Positions 26,890 to 35,381 of a DNA stretch of 64,000 bases are shown in pieces. A program made the translations under genes and the position numbers. Origin of the DNA: an uncultured Bacteroidales bacterium. GTDB taxonomy: Bacteria > Bacteroidota > Bacteroidia > Bacteroidales > P3. The stretch's first letter is position 1; each line of letters opens with the position of its first letter. The stretch spans positions 58,501 through 122,500 of the forward strand of contig ONEY01000007.1 in assembly GCA_900316965.1 (NCBI GenBank), in the 5' to 3' direction. Under the pieces are notes generated by a model. That model was not told the DNA's origin, did not search any database, and saw only the letters and a program-made list of their open reading frames with translations.

Positions 26890-27207
26890 ATGGATGAAGT
26901 AAAGATAAAAGAACTGTCACAATTGCATAGTCGCATTGAAGAACTTGCGAATAGCGAAAGATTTGGTGCAAACCACTATGACTATCCACCAAACATTAAT
27001 CTTTTCGAAACTCTTGTTGATCAGTTTTATGAAATTGCATCAAATATGGAATGGGAAATCAATTTAATGAGGAACATTCTAGATGGACAACGATCTTTGA
27101 ATAGGCAGTTCATGTTTCTACGAAGTGGGTTGTGTGTGAATAAATTTGAAACGATGAAAAACATTTTCTCGGAAATAGACCAAATTATGATTAAAATAAA
27201 AGAATAA
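26890..27207 (+). CDS. Unknown helical protein, third gene of AT-rich cassette
   Basis: 105 residues from the ATG at 26890 (MDEVKIKELSQLHSRIEEL). An alternative ATG at 26875 would overlap the previous gene. It is predicted by eye to be largely helical: heptad-like stretches at the start and end (FSEIDQIMIKIKE) flank a central FETLVDQFYEIASNMEWEINLM. There is no membrane segment. The family is not recognised. The stop is 2 nt before the last cassette gene. Confidence 0.65.
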   Translation: MDEVKIKELSQLHSRIEELANSERFGANHYDYPPNINLFETLVDQFYEIASNMEWEINLMRNILDGQRSLNRQFMFLRSGLCVNKFETMKNIFSEIDQIMIKIKE

Positions 27208-27209
27208 AA

Positions 27210-28301
27210 ATGGAAACAGTATCATTATCTTCTGCTGCAAGAAATATAATTATTGGATTCAAAAACAGTGATGACAATTCATCCGTTTTAGAAAATTGGA
27301 AATCTATGATCTCCGCTTTGAATCAATACATGTCGTATGCGGATATACCCTATATCTCGGAAGTTCCGCTAGCCATGTACATGTACGTGATGAAGTATTC
27401 CTCAAAAAGAAGCGAAGAGAATTCTATACGAGCAATCACTACTTTTGGAGTGCTTATGAATGCCGTTGAGCATACTGAAGGTAAGGAAAGAATGGATTAC
27501 TTGGCGCTTGTTGCATCTTTACTTACTTACTATAAAAAACGTTTTAACGATGTCAGTAATTATTCTATATTTCCTATTACTATTCCACAGACTAAAGAAT
27601 ACTTTAATCAAACGGTAATTGACTATGGGAATACAGAAGCATATTACGATTCGATGCTCCTGTATGTTTACAGTCATATCAATATTGACAGCCAATCTTT
27701 TTGGGACAACGATGAGATAAGAAGTAAATTCATTTCAAACAAAGAAACATTTCTTGATGAATACAACCAAAAACAACATGAAGTTGTTCTTGATGGTGAA
27801 CGTGTCATGCGAGATTGTTATAATCGAATGAATCAGGTTGGGAAATGCCCAATTTTCGTGCCATCTGAAACCAATAGTGAAATATACAACAAGACTTATG
27901 GCCTTGTTCCACATTGTCTGTCATTTAATGCTTACAAATTCTTTTTTCACGAGACATCCGGAACGATGTCAGAGGGAGAATTATTAAATGCACAAATTAA
28001 ATTGGATATTCGAGAAGGCCTGTTTAGTATCATCTGTGAAGGATTAAATGAGCAGTATTTGAGAAACGAAATATTCCTTCCAATAAGAGACTTATTTGTA
28101 AGGAAAGTTGATCAACATATCGAACTTAATTTTAACACAAGCCAAGCATATCGAGACAACAACCATAAATATGGGAATGTTGATAACGTTCCAACATCAA
28201 TGGATTTGCATTTTGAACACTTTAAATTGACACAAATTGTCCTTACTTTCATTGTGGGTGAACAAGGATGGATGAGGACGTTACATTTATATGGGAATTG
28301 A
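27210..28301 (+). CDS. Unknown 363-residue protein, last gene of AT-rich cassette
   Basis: The largest cassette product: 363 residues, no signal peptide, no clear membrane segment, mostly helical by eye. Distinct features are a Tyr/Met-rich early part (MYMYVMKYSSKRSEENSIRA), a central charged stretch (DEYNQKQHEVVLDGERVM), a possible Cys/His-containing middle (VGKCPIF, LVPHCLSF) and a terminal HFEHFKLTQIVLTF. No Walker, nuclease, HEPN or methyltransferase motif was found. The second full sequence line of the gene has 16 G/C in 60 bases, against 27 in 60 in a gcvT line, both counted by hand. Function unknown. Confidence 0.7.
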   Translation: METVSLSSAARNIIIGFKNSDDNSSVLENWKSMISALNQYMSYADIPYISEVPLAMYMYVMKYSSKRSEENSIRAITTFGVLMNAVEHTEGKERMDYLALVASLLTYYKKRFNDVSNYSIFPITIPQTKEYFNQTVIDYGNTEAYYDSMLLYVYSHINIDSQSFWDNDEIRSKFISNKETFLDEYNQKQHEVVLDGERVMRDCYNRMNQVGKCPIFVPSETNSEIYNKTYGLVPHCLSFNAYKFFFHETSGTMSEGELLNAQIKLDIREGLFSIICEGLNEQYLRNEIFLPIRDLFVRKVDQHIELNFNTSQAYRDNNHKYGNVDNVPTSMDLHFEHFKLTQIVLTFIVGEQGWMRTLHLYGN

Positions 28302-28398
28302 TTTAATATTTGAGGTCAGAAATTGAATTTATTCCAGCGTAATAAAAACCGAATAAAATTTCAAAGGATGGAGAAACCTAGCGAAGGTAAAAATGATT

Positions 28399-28562
28399 GT
28401 TGCTGGTTGCGAAAGCCCCAATTGGATATGAATACGTCCGTCGCAGGTTACAAAAATGGGTTTTGAAATTGAAACAGGTTTTGCAGGGTTGCAAAAGGGT
28501 GTTTTGAAAATGAAACAAGGTTTCGCAGGGCTGCAACGCGGCCTTTCAAATTTGAAACACGG
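28399..28562. repeat. Degenerate ~41-nt tandem repeat downstream of the cassette
   Basis: A core of the type TTGCAGGGTTGCAAAAGGG recurs at about 28400, 28440, 28480 and 28522 (TTGCTGGTTGCGAAAG, GTCGCAGGTTACAAAAA, TTTGCAGGGTTGCAAAAGG, TTCGCAGGGCTGCAACGCG). The cores alternate with TTGAAAtTGAAACA-type stretches at 28463, 28504 and 28545. The period is 40-42 nt. Cores decay with distance from 28541. An open frame on the minus strand through it is considered spurious. Confidence 0.7.
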
Positions 28563-28607
28563 TAAGAAGAGATTTTTCAACCCCCCAATTATTGAATCAT
28601 AGATACA

Positions 28608-28640
28608 GCGAGGCCCGCGACGGAACGTCGCGGGCCTCGC
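28608..28640. terminator. Very strong hairpin between convergent transcripts
   Basis: A perfect 15-bp GC-rich stem (GCGAGGCCCGCGACG and its complement) has a 3-nt GAA loop. It lies between the cassette (plus) and mntA (minus). T-tracts are short, so it may act as a barrier or processing structure as much as a classic terminator. Confidence 0.75.
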
Positions 28641-28665
28641 ATTTGTGTTGTAGAAGATGTGAGTG

Positions 28666-28983
28666 TCACACCGCTATTCCTGTCCGCATCACGTCGTCGT
28701 AGAGCGGCGAGGGATGGTCCTCGGAAATCAGGACCGGCTCAATGAGCAGACTCACGTCGTCGACGTCGCGCCAGAGGGCCTTGGACAACTCCAGCTTGCG
28801 GTCGCCATAGCTCGACACCACAACCGCCACGTCGATATCGCTGTCGCGGTTGGCATTGCCCTTGGAATAGGAGCCATACATCAGCACTCGCGGCTCCTGC
28901 TGGAAGTGCCGGGCGATGATGTGCTTGTACTGCCGGACGAGATCTAACGCCTCATCGCGGCTGAGAGCTGTTCCTTTATCCAT
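28666..28983 (-). CDS. mntA: MNT-type nucleotidyltransferase, HEPN/MNT antitoxin
   Basis: 105 residues with the minimal nucleotidyltransferase signature GSYSKGNANRDSDIDVAV (GSx10DxD) near residues 37-54. In HEPN/MNT systems the nucleotidyltransferase neutralises the HEPN RNase, in studied cases by adding AMP to it. The gene overlaps the HEPN gene by 40 nt, the usual order for this pair, so the two are co-translated. Confidence 0.9.
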   Translation of the reverse strand: MDKGTALSRDEALDLVRQYKHIIARHFQQEPRVLMYGSYSKGNANRDSDIDVAVVVSSYGDRKLELSKALWRDVDDVSLLIEPVLISEDHPSPLYDDVMRTGIAV

Positions 28984-29354
28984 GTCTGCAATGTTTTTGT
29001 GTTGTCAATAATAAAGAGGCAAGCCTCCTTGTCAAGTTTTCGCGCAAGCGCATCCTTGCTCTCGGGATAGCGTGCTTCGATATTGTAGGTCGTGACGGTA
29101 TTGAGAAAGTCTTTTTGATCCATGCTCATCCTGGAGTATAATCCGCAACCATCGGCAAGACGCTTGTGGTTGTGGATATATGGCGGCTCGTCCTCCTGCG
29201 TGGCGCACCAGTAAGCCTTCAGCGTCTTCTCAATGACTTGATGACACATGAATGCCACATACAGCCAGCGTCCGGTGGAGTACATCGCCTCGGCCGTATC
29301 AAGGTCGTAGTCGGCAATGCCGAGCCAGTATTCGATTTTCTCTGCGGTGTTCAT
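28944..29354 (-). CDS. hepT: HEPN domain protein, HEPN/MNT toxin
   Basis: 136 residues matching the HEPN fold (PF05168 type): an N-terminal WLGIADYDLDTAEAMY helix, then AFMCHQVIEKTLKAYW, HNHKRLADGC and a late EARYPESKD. HEPN toxins are RNases active on tRNA or mRNA. Whether the catalytic Arg...His pair of this copy is intact cannot be decided by eye; it is of the type often found in gut Bacteroidales. It starts 10 nt after the gcvT stop on the same strand, with no promoter in between, so it seems to rely on gcvT transcription. Confidence 0.85.
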   Translation of the reverse strand: MNTAEKIEYWLGIADYDLDTAEAMYSTGRWLYVAFMCHQVIEKTLKAYWCATQEDEPPYIHNHKRLADGCGLYSRMSMDQKDFLNTVTTYNIEARYPESKDALARKLDKEACLFIIDNTKTLQTWIKEQLSAAMRR

Positions 29355-29364
29355 CCTCTATACA

Positions 29365-30471
29365 TTAACCCTCGTAGAAGGGCATCTTGACGGTGATGGC
29401 CTTGAGAAGTTTCTCGCGGATCTTGATGTAGATCTCGGTGCCGGTCTTGGCATAGGCGGCCTCGATGAGGGCGGTGCCGATGTTCTTGCCGGTGCTGGGA
29501 CTTGGAGAACCGCTGCGAACTTCGCCAATCTTGTTGCCTTGTGCGTCGCATACGTCATAGCCGTTGCGGGCAATACCACGGTCGATCATCTCGAAACCGG
29601 CCACTTTGCGCTTGAAACCGGCGGCTTTCTGTGCGAGAAGAAGCTCCTTGTTGATGAAGTTGTTGTTCTCGGCTTTCAGCTTGACGATGAATGCCAAAGG
29701 TGCCTCGAGGGGGCTGACGGTGTCGTCCATCTCGTGGCCGTAGAGGGCGAAGCCTTTCTCAAGACGGAGGGTGTCGCGGCAACCAAGACCTGCGGGCATG
29801 ATGCCAAACTCTTTACCTGCCTCGAAAACGGCGTTCCAAACCTCGATGGCTTTCTCCTTGGGGATGTAGATCTCGCATCCGCCAGCGCCTGTGTAGCCGG
29901 TGGTGGAGAGGATAATGTCGGGGATGCCGGCGAAGGTGAGAATCTTGAAGGTGTAGTACTCCATGTCGACGATGTTCTCGCTAGTAAGCTTCTGCATGGC
30001 CTTGAGGGCGTTGGGACCCTGCACGGCAAGCTGTGCCCACTGCTCGCTCTCGTTGACGAAATCCTTACCCAGTTCCATACCCATCTTGTCGGCTATCTGG
30101 CTCATCCAGTTCCAGTCTTTGTCGATGTTGGCGGCGTTGGGAACCATGAAGTACTCGTCGTCGTGAACACGGTATACGAGCATGTCGTCAACTACACCAC
30201 CCTGACCGTTGGGGAGACAGGTGTACTGCACCTTGCCGTCGAAGAGGTCTTCGACGTTGTTGGTGGTGACATACTGCATGAAGTGCTTGGCAATGGGACC
30301 TTTGGCGCGGAATTCGCCCATGTGGCTCACGTCGAACACGCCTACGTTGTTGCGGACATTGTTGTGCTCTTCAACAAGACCGGTGTATTGGATAGGCATA
30401 TTGTAACCTGCAAATTCTGCCATCTTGGCACCCAAAGAAATGTGTAAATCTGTGTAGGGAGTTGTTTTCAT
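29365..30471 (-). CDS. gcvT: Glycine cleavage system aminomethyltransferase (T protein)
   Basis: 368 residues, full length for GcvT. Motifs are MAEFAGYNMPIQYTG, GVFDVSHMGEF near residues 44-54, the tetrahydrofolate-site stretch GCEIYIPKEKAIEVW, and GLGCRDTLRLEKGFALYGHEMD. It transfers the aminomethyl carbon from the lipoylated H protein to tetrahydrofolate, releasing ammonia. No gcvH or gcvP is present here. A HEPN/MNT pair follows within 10 nt. Confidence 0.96.
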   Translation of the reverse strand: MKTTPYTDLHISLGAKMAEFAGYNMPIQYTGLVEEHNNVRNNVGVFDVSHMGEFRAKGPIAKHFMQYVTTNNVEDLFDGKVQYTCLPNGQGGVVDDMLVYRVHDDEYFMVPNAANIDKDWNWMSQIADKMGMELGKDFVNESEQWAQLAVQGPNALKAMQKLTSENIVDMEYYTFKILTFAGIPDIILSTTGYTGAGGCEIYIPKEKAIEVWNAVFEAGKEFGIMPAGLGCRDTLRLEKGFALYGHEMDDTVSPLEAPLAFIVKLKAENNNFINKELLLAQKAAGFKRKVAGFEMIDRGIARNGYDVCDAQGNKIGEVRSGSPSPSTGKNIGTALIEAAYAKTGTEIYIKIREKLLKAITVKMPFYEG

Positions 30472-30675
30472 TTGTATATATTTTTGATTTTATGTTAATT
30501 ATTCGATTATTATTTAATAAATGGAGTTTACAAAAATAGGTATTTTATCTGGATTGACAAAATATATTTTTCTTGAAAGATTTAAAGTGGCTCTTTTTCT
30601 GCTTGTCGGGGATTGGGATGTCGTTGTGTTGCATTTTTTTTGTGGGGATTCGTGTTTTTGTTAGTTTTTTTCTTG

Positions 30676-30683
30676 TAAATTTG
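30676..30683 (+). promoter_or_regulatory. -7 promoter element for apt
   Basis: TAAATTTG (TAnnTTTG) lies 76 nt ahead of the apt start. A short imperfect inverted repeat (TTCGTT/AACGAA, about 30704-30720) follows in the leader. Confidence 0.55.
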
Positions 30684-30759
30684 CATGCCGAACATGTTTT
30701 TTACGTTCGTTCGTAAACGAAAGATTACTAGTTTTATAATATAAAATACCCCCTCAACA

Positions 30760-31335
30760 ATGAACTATAAAGAGGTAATTAATCATTATCCCGATTTCCC
30801 GAAGCCTGGTATCGATTTTATCGACATAATTCCTTTTATGTCCAACAAGGAGGCTTTCAATCAGTTGATTGCCGATATCGACGCCAACACGCATTGTCCC
30901 AATGTCGTAACAGTTGAGGCTCGTGGCTTCCTCTTTGCCGCTCCGCTGCTGACACAATCGAAGTTGGTTCAGAATATTGTCCCTATCCGCAAAAAGGGTA
31001 AGTTGCCTTATGCCGAGGGCGATTTGCGGGGAGTGCAGATTATGAAAGAGTATGGTCCTGACCAGGTTTATTACCGTCTCTCTGACATTGCCGCGGGCAA
31101 ACCTGAGGGCGACACTTTCTATCTTACTTTTATCGATGATATCTTGGCGACGGGTGGCACGGCTGTTGGCATCTCGGAGGCGCTTAACAAGGAGAGGATT
31201 TCGCTCGACGGCAAGGAGTACAAAGTTAAGGTCAAGGAGTTTATTTTCCTCGTCGAATTTCCCGACCTCTACGACCACGCTCTTTTGGAAAGTATTGCTC
31301 CGGTGAAATCGTTTGTTCAAATCAAAGGCGAGTGA
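30760..31335 (+). CDS. apt: Adenine phosphoribosyltransferase
   Basis: 191 residues. Family motifs are YPDFPKPGIDFIDI near the start, VTVEARGFLFAAPL, the hood-region RKKGKLP, and the PRPP-binding FIDDILATGGTA near residues 122-133. It salvages adenine to AMP with PRPP in the cytosol. It shares a GTGA stop/start overlap with the downstream methyltransferase-like gene, indicating coupled translation. Confidence 0.95.
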   Translation: MNYKEVINHYPDFPKPGIDFIDIIPFMSNKEAFNQLIADIDANTHCPNVVTVEARGFLFAAPLLTQSKLVQNIVPIRKKGKLPYAEGDLRGVQIMKEYGPDQVYYRLSDIAAGKPEGDTFYLTFIDDILATGGTAVGISEALNKERISLDGKEYKVKVKEFIFLVEFPDLYDHALLESIAPVKSFVQIKGE

Positions 31336-32195
31336 ACTATTTGGGTGAGAAATTGTTGCGCCTCGAGGCGTTGCTGCTCAACAATAATCCGCGGCTTGTA
31401 ACTCCCGATGCTATGCGCGAGATGACGGCTTTGGGGGTGAGTGACGAGATGGCTTACGCTTTGATTCTTGCTGGCGCCTTCGGCCTTCGTCCCGACGAGG
31501 ATGACGACGACCGCAAACTGGTATATGAGTTCGTTATGCCTTCGCTCCACAAGCTTGACGTGAGGGATTATGCCGATGACCCTTATTACAGCTCTATTAT
31601 TTTCCCTGAGATTGAGGATCGTGGTGTGCGCTTGACCCACGGAGAGTACGCTCCTTATGAGGCTTTCCCTTGTGGCGATTTGCGCTTGGAAGGCTCTCGC
31701 TTGCTGGCACCTATGGGCTTTTTTGACGAAACGTTCCGATTTCCGATGATAACGAAGGATGGTCGCGAATGGATGACTGTCACTCCCAACGAGATAGAGA
31801 CGATGAGAGACGCCATATCCGAGGCTCATGGTCATGTGTTGGTATATGGCTTGGGATTGGGTTATTATGCTTATATGACGGCGATTAAGCCTGAAGTGGA
31901 AAGTGTTACTGTGGTGGAATGCGACGAGGTTATATACAACCTCTTTTGCAAGCATTTGTTGCCCCAGTTTCCGGAGGGGAAAATTGTGATTGTCTTGCAA
32001 GATGCCTTCGCTCATGCCGAGGAACGTCGTTTTTTGCGATACAATCGCCCTTATGATGTGGTTTTCACTGATTTGTGGCACGATGTTGGCGATGGCATAC
32101 CTCTCTATAGGAGGATGAAGGGGTTGCAAGAACGCTATAGTGCTAAGGGTCAGATTTTTCGCTATTGGATAGAACCTAGTATGTGTTGCTATTAG
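31332..32195 (+). CDS. Methyltransferase/spermidine synthase-like Rossmann protein
   Basis: 287 residues from a GTG start that overlaps the apt stop (GTGA). Residues about 165-200 form a Rossmann SAM-binding-like element (GHVLVYGLGLGYYAYM, then VTVVECDEVIYNLF), followed by VVFTDLWHDVGDG, as in spermidine synthase-like methyltransferases. The N-terminal half is unassigned. The substrate is unknown; pairing with apt might suggest a nucleoside- or methylthioadenosine-linked role, but this is inference only. Confidence 0.7.
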   Translation: MNYLGEKLLRLEALLLNNNPRLVTPDAMREMTALGVSDEMAYALILAGAFGLRPDEDDDDRKLVYEFVMPSLHKLDVRDYADDPYYSSIIFPEIEDRGVRLTHGEYAPYEAFPCGDLRLEGSRLLAPMGFFDETFRFPMITKDGREWMTVTPNEIETMRDAISEAHGHVLVYGLGLGYYAYMTAIKPEVESVTVVECDEVIYNLFCKHLLPQFPEGKIVIVLQDAFAHAEERRFLRYNRPYDVVFTDLWHDVGDGIPLYRRMKGLQERYSAKGQIFRYWIEPSMCCY

Positions 32196-32329
32196 CGGAG
32201 GGGTAGAAATCGAAAAAACGATCCGTTTTGATGACCGATTTGCGATAGGACGTGAGGACATTCGCCAACTTGTTTATTTATTGTTTATTTTTTTTTCTAA
32301 TATTTAATAATTAGTTCATTTTTTCTTTG

Positions 32330-32337
32330 TACTTTTG
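32330..32337 (+). promoter_or_regulatory. -7 promoter element for korAB
   Basis: TACTTTTG (TAnnTTTG) lies 44 nt upstream of the korA start, in an A/T-rich leader. Confidence 0.65.
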
Positions 32338-32381
32338 CATTTTCAAAGCGTTAAAAATAATAATAACAAAAATACAAAGAA

Positions 32382-34217
32382 ATGTCACAAGAACAGATTG
32401 TTAATAAGGATGACCTTGTTATCCGATTTGCAGGTGACTCGGGCGACGGCATGCAGCTTTCAGGTACGCTGTTTTCCGACGCCAGTGCCCTTACAGGCAA
32501 CGATATCGCCACATTCCCAGACTATCCTGCCGAAATCCGCGCCCCGCACAACACTGTTGCCGGTGTCAGCGGTTATCAGGTTCACGTAGGCTCCCATATC
32601 TACAGCTCAGGAGATAAATGCGACATCCTCGTCGCTATGAACCCCGCCTCTTTCAAATCACAGCTGAAATGGGCTAAGAAAGGCGCTACTGTCATCGTCG
32701 ACATGGACACTTTCACCGACGAGGCTATTGAAAAAGCCGGTTATAAGGACAATCCTTTCACCGACGAGCTCGAACGTGCCTATACCATCGTCCGCGCACC
32801 TATCACCTCTTTCACCGCCAAAATCGGTGAGGCTCAGGGCGCCGACAAGAAAACCACCGAGAAATGCCGCAACATGTTTGCCCTCGGTATGATTTTCTAC
32901 CTCACACACAAAACTCTCGAGAAAACTTTTGCTTATCTTGAGCGTAAGTTTGCCAAGAAACCTGAAGTGGTGAAGCTCAACAAGGCTGTCCTCACCGAGG
33001 GTTACGAATATGCCGACAAGCTCGAGCTTATCCACTCGAAGATTGTCGAAGTGGCTCACGCTGAAATGCCTAAGGGTCGCTACCGCAACATCACCGGCAA
33101 CGTTGCCACCGCTTGGGGCCTCCTCGCCGCTAGCGAACGTAGCGGTCGCCGCCTCTTCCTCGGCAGCTATCCTATCACCCCCGCCACCGACGTTATGGTT
33201 GAGTTGGCAAAACACAAATCGCTGGGTGCCCGCGTCTTCCAGGCAGAAGACGAGATCGCTGGTATCTGCTCTGCCATCGGTGCCTCTTTCGCTGGCGCTC
33301 TGGCTTGCACCTCTACCTCTGGCCCTGGCCTTTCGCTGAAGAGCGAGGCTCTTGGTCTTGCTGTCATGACCGAGCTTCCTCTCGTTGTAGTCGACGTTCA
33401 GCGTGGCGGCCCCTCAACAGGTCTTCCTACCAAGACCGAGCAGAGCGACCTCGCTCAGGCTCTCTATGGCCGCAACGGTGAGGCTCCTCTCGTAGTCGTC
33501 GCCGCCAGCAGCAGCGCCAACTGCTTCTACTGGGCTTACACCGCCGCCAAGTTGGCTCTCGAGCACATGACTCCTGTCATCCTGCTCACCGATGGTTATC
33601 TTGGCAATGGCTCACAGCTGTTCCGCATCCCCAAGGTTGCCGATCTGCCCACCATCACTCCTCGTTTGGCTAAGCCCAACGACCCCAATTTCCGTCCTTT
33701 CCGCCGCGATCCCGAGACTTTCGCTCGCGAATGGGCTCTCCCAGGCATGGAAGGTCTCCGTCACCGCGTAGGCGGCCTCGAGAAATGCCCCGACGGCCCT
33801 CTCAGCACCGATCCCGAGAACCACGCTCTTATGACCTACAACCGTCAGGAAAAGGTTAACCGCGTCGCCAACTACATCCCCGACCAAGAGGTTACCGGCG
33901 ATCCCGACGCTGACCTGCTCGTCGTTGGCTGGGGTGGCACCAGTGGCGCCCTCACCCTCGCCGTCGAGGAGATGAACAAGGAAGGCAAGAAAGTGGCTTA
34001 CACTCACTTCAACTACATCTGCCCGCTGCCTAAGAACACCGGCGATATCTTGCGCAAATACAAGAAGATTGTTGTGTGCGAACTCAACAATGGCCAGTTT
34101 GCAGGTTATCTGCGTACCCAGTTCCCCGAATGCACTATGACCCAGTACAACAAGATTATGGGTCTTCCTTTCGAGGTTGGCGAGCTTAAAGAGCATTTTA
34201 ATAGTTTAATTGGTTAA
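32382..34217 (+). CDS. korA: 2-oxoacid:ferredoxin oxidoreductase, fused gamma/alpha subunit
   Basis: 611 residues. The gamma domain is at about 1-190 (VIRFAGDSGDGMQLSGTLF, then NTVAGVSGYQVHVG). The alpha domain is at about 220-611 with GSYPITPATDVMVELAKH, EDEIAGICSAIGASFAG and RGGPSTGLPTKTEQSDL. It is the usual partner of the beta subunit that follows and decarboxylates 2-oxoglutarate or another 2-oxoacid to an acyl-CoA while reducing ferredoxin. Which 2-oxoacid cannot be settled from sequence alone. The third-position bias toward C/T suggests high expression. Confidence 0.9.
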   Translation: MSQEQIVNKDDLVIRFAGDSGDGMQLSGTLFSDASALTGNDIATFPDYPAEIRAPHNTVAGVSGYQVHVGSHIYSSGDKCDILVAMNPASFKSQLKWAKKGATVIVDMDTFTDEAIEKAGYKDNPFTDELERAYTIVRAPITSFTAKIGEAQGADKKTTEKCRNMFALGMIFYLTHKTLEKTFAYLERKFAKKPEVVKLNKAVLTEGYEYADKLELIHSKIVEVAHAEMPKGRYRNITGNVATAWGLLAASERSGRRLFLGSYPITPATDVMVELAKHKSLGARVFQAEDEIAGICSAIGASFAGALACTSTSGPGLSLKSEALGLAVMTELPLVVVDVQRGGPSTGLPTKTEQSDLAQALYGRNGEAPLVVVAASSSANCFYWAYTAAKLALEHMTPVILLTDGYLGNGSQLFRIPKVADLPTITPRLAKPNDPNFRPFRRDPETFAREWALPGMEGLRHRVGGLEKCPDGPLSTDPENHALMTYNRQEKVNRVANYIPDQEVTGDPDADLLVVGWGGTSGALTLAVEEMNKEGKKVAYTHFNYICPLPKNTGDILRKYKKIVVCELNNGQFAGYLRTQFPECTMTQYNKIMGLPFEVGELKEHFNSLIG

Positions 34218-34280
34218 TTTTAAGAACATCTAGAATACTGTAGTTACGCTATCTTTTCTAGAATTAAAAAATTAAATATC

Positions 34281-35312
34281 ATGAGTGAAAGACATTTTGT
34301 TCCGAAATCGGACATCGAATATACAAAGGCCGACTTTACCAGCGACCAGATGGTGAAGTGGTGCCCCGGATGTGGTGACCACGCCATCCTTTCGTCGCTG
34401 CTCAATACCTTCCCCAAGACACATACCAAGAAGGAGAATGTTGTCATGGTGTCGGGTATCGGCTGCTCGTCACGTATTCCTTATTACGTCGACACATATG
34501 GTTTCCATAGTATCCATGGCCGCGCTTGCGCCATCGCTACTGGTGTGAAACTTGCCAACCCTGCTCTCAGCGTCTGGGTTAACATGGGCGACGGTGACTC
34601 AATGGCTATCGGTGGCAACCACCTCATCCACGCCATACGCCGTAACCAGGACCTCAACATCACCATCTTCAACAACGAGATCTATGGTCTCACCAAGGGT
34701 CAGTATAGTCCTACCACCAAGTTCGGCCAGGTCACCAAGACCTCTCCCTACGGTACCATCGACTATCCTTTCAACCCCGGCGAGTTGGTAATGGGCGCCC
34801 AGGGCACATTCTTCGCTCGTACTCTCGACTGTGTGCCTGCTCTCACTACCGAAGTTATGCTCCATGCTGCTCAGCATGACGGCGCATCGGTTGTTGAAGT
34901 TCTTCAGAACTGTATGATTTTTAACGATAAGACCCATGCCGCTATCACCGACCGCGCTGTTCGCGACGACCGCACTATCGTCCTCGAACATGGCAAGCCT
35001 ATGATCTACGGCAAAGAGAAAAACAAAGGTCTCCGTTTCAATGGCCGCCAGCTTGAATCTGTCACCATCGGCGAAAACGGCATCACTATCGACGATATCA
35101 TGGTTCACGACGAAACCATCGAGGATACCGGCATCCATATGATGCTTGCCCACATGGGTGGCGACCTTCCTGTTGCTCTCGGCGTTATCCGCAACGTCAA
35201 GAAGACCTCCTACACTCAGCTGTATGAGGATCAGATGGACGAGCAAATGCAGAACGGCAAATACAAGAGCGTCGACGATCTGCTTAACAGCGGCGACACT
35301 TGGGAGGTGTAA
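34281..35312 (+). CDS. korB: 2-oxoacid:ferredoxin oxidoreductase, beta subunit
   Basis: 343 residues with the thiamine-diphosphate binding signature MGDGDSMAIGGNHLIHA and NNEIYGLTKGQ, and the cysteine-containing WCPGCGDHAI near residues 27-36. It forms the catalytic heterodimer with the preceding gamma/alpha subunit. The gap to korA is 63 nt and holds a short TCTAGAA/TTCTAGA inverted repeat. A terminator follows at 35329-35381. Confidence 0.93.
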   Translation: MSERHFVPKSDIEYTKADFTSDQMVKWCPGCGDHAILSSLLNTFPKTHTKKENVVMVSGIGCSSRIPYYVDTYGFHSIHGRACAIATGVKLANPALSVWVNMGDGDSMAIGGNHLIHAIRRNQDLNITIFNNEIYGLTKGQYSPTTKFGQVTKTSPYGTIDYPFNPGELVMGAQGTFFARTLDCVPALTTEVMLHAAQHDGASVVEVLQNCMIFNDKTHAAITDRAVRDDRTIVLEHGKPMIYGKEKNKGLRFNGRQLESVTIGENGITIDDIMVHDETIEDTGIHMMLAHMGGDLPVALGVIRNVKKTSYTQLYEDQMDEQMQNGKYKSVDDLLNSGDTWEV

Positions 35313-35328
35313 TCCTCTTTGAATAGAG

Positions 35329-35381
35329 AATAGTGATTCGTGAGATGACGAAATAATGCAAGTCGCTCATGAATCACTATT
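35329..35381 (+). terminator. Terminator after korAB
   Basis: Long arms (AATAGTGATTCGTGAG with CTCATGAATCACTATT, one mismatch) enclose about 21 nt and are followed by TTTTTTTAT. It is 17 nt past the korB stop. Confidence 0.8.

Noticed and set aside
28399..28562. CRISPR array
   Set aside because: Units are degenerate, spacers are not unique sequence of constant length, and no cas gene is in the window.
28329..28580. 83-residue open frame on the minus strand through the ~41-nt repeat
   Set aside because: Repeat length is not a multiple of three and the frame changes between units; the open frame reflects repeat composition.
29317..30447. 376-residue open frame on the plus strand
   Set aside because: Antisense to gcvT, a clear full-length gene; composition (Val/Gly/Leu-rich) is an artefact of the opposite strand.
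31317..32261. 314-residue open frame on the minus strand
   Set aside because: Shadow of the methyltransferase-like gene coupled to apt; no recognisable motif and no promoter.
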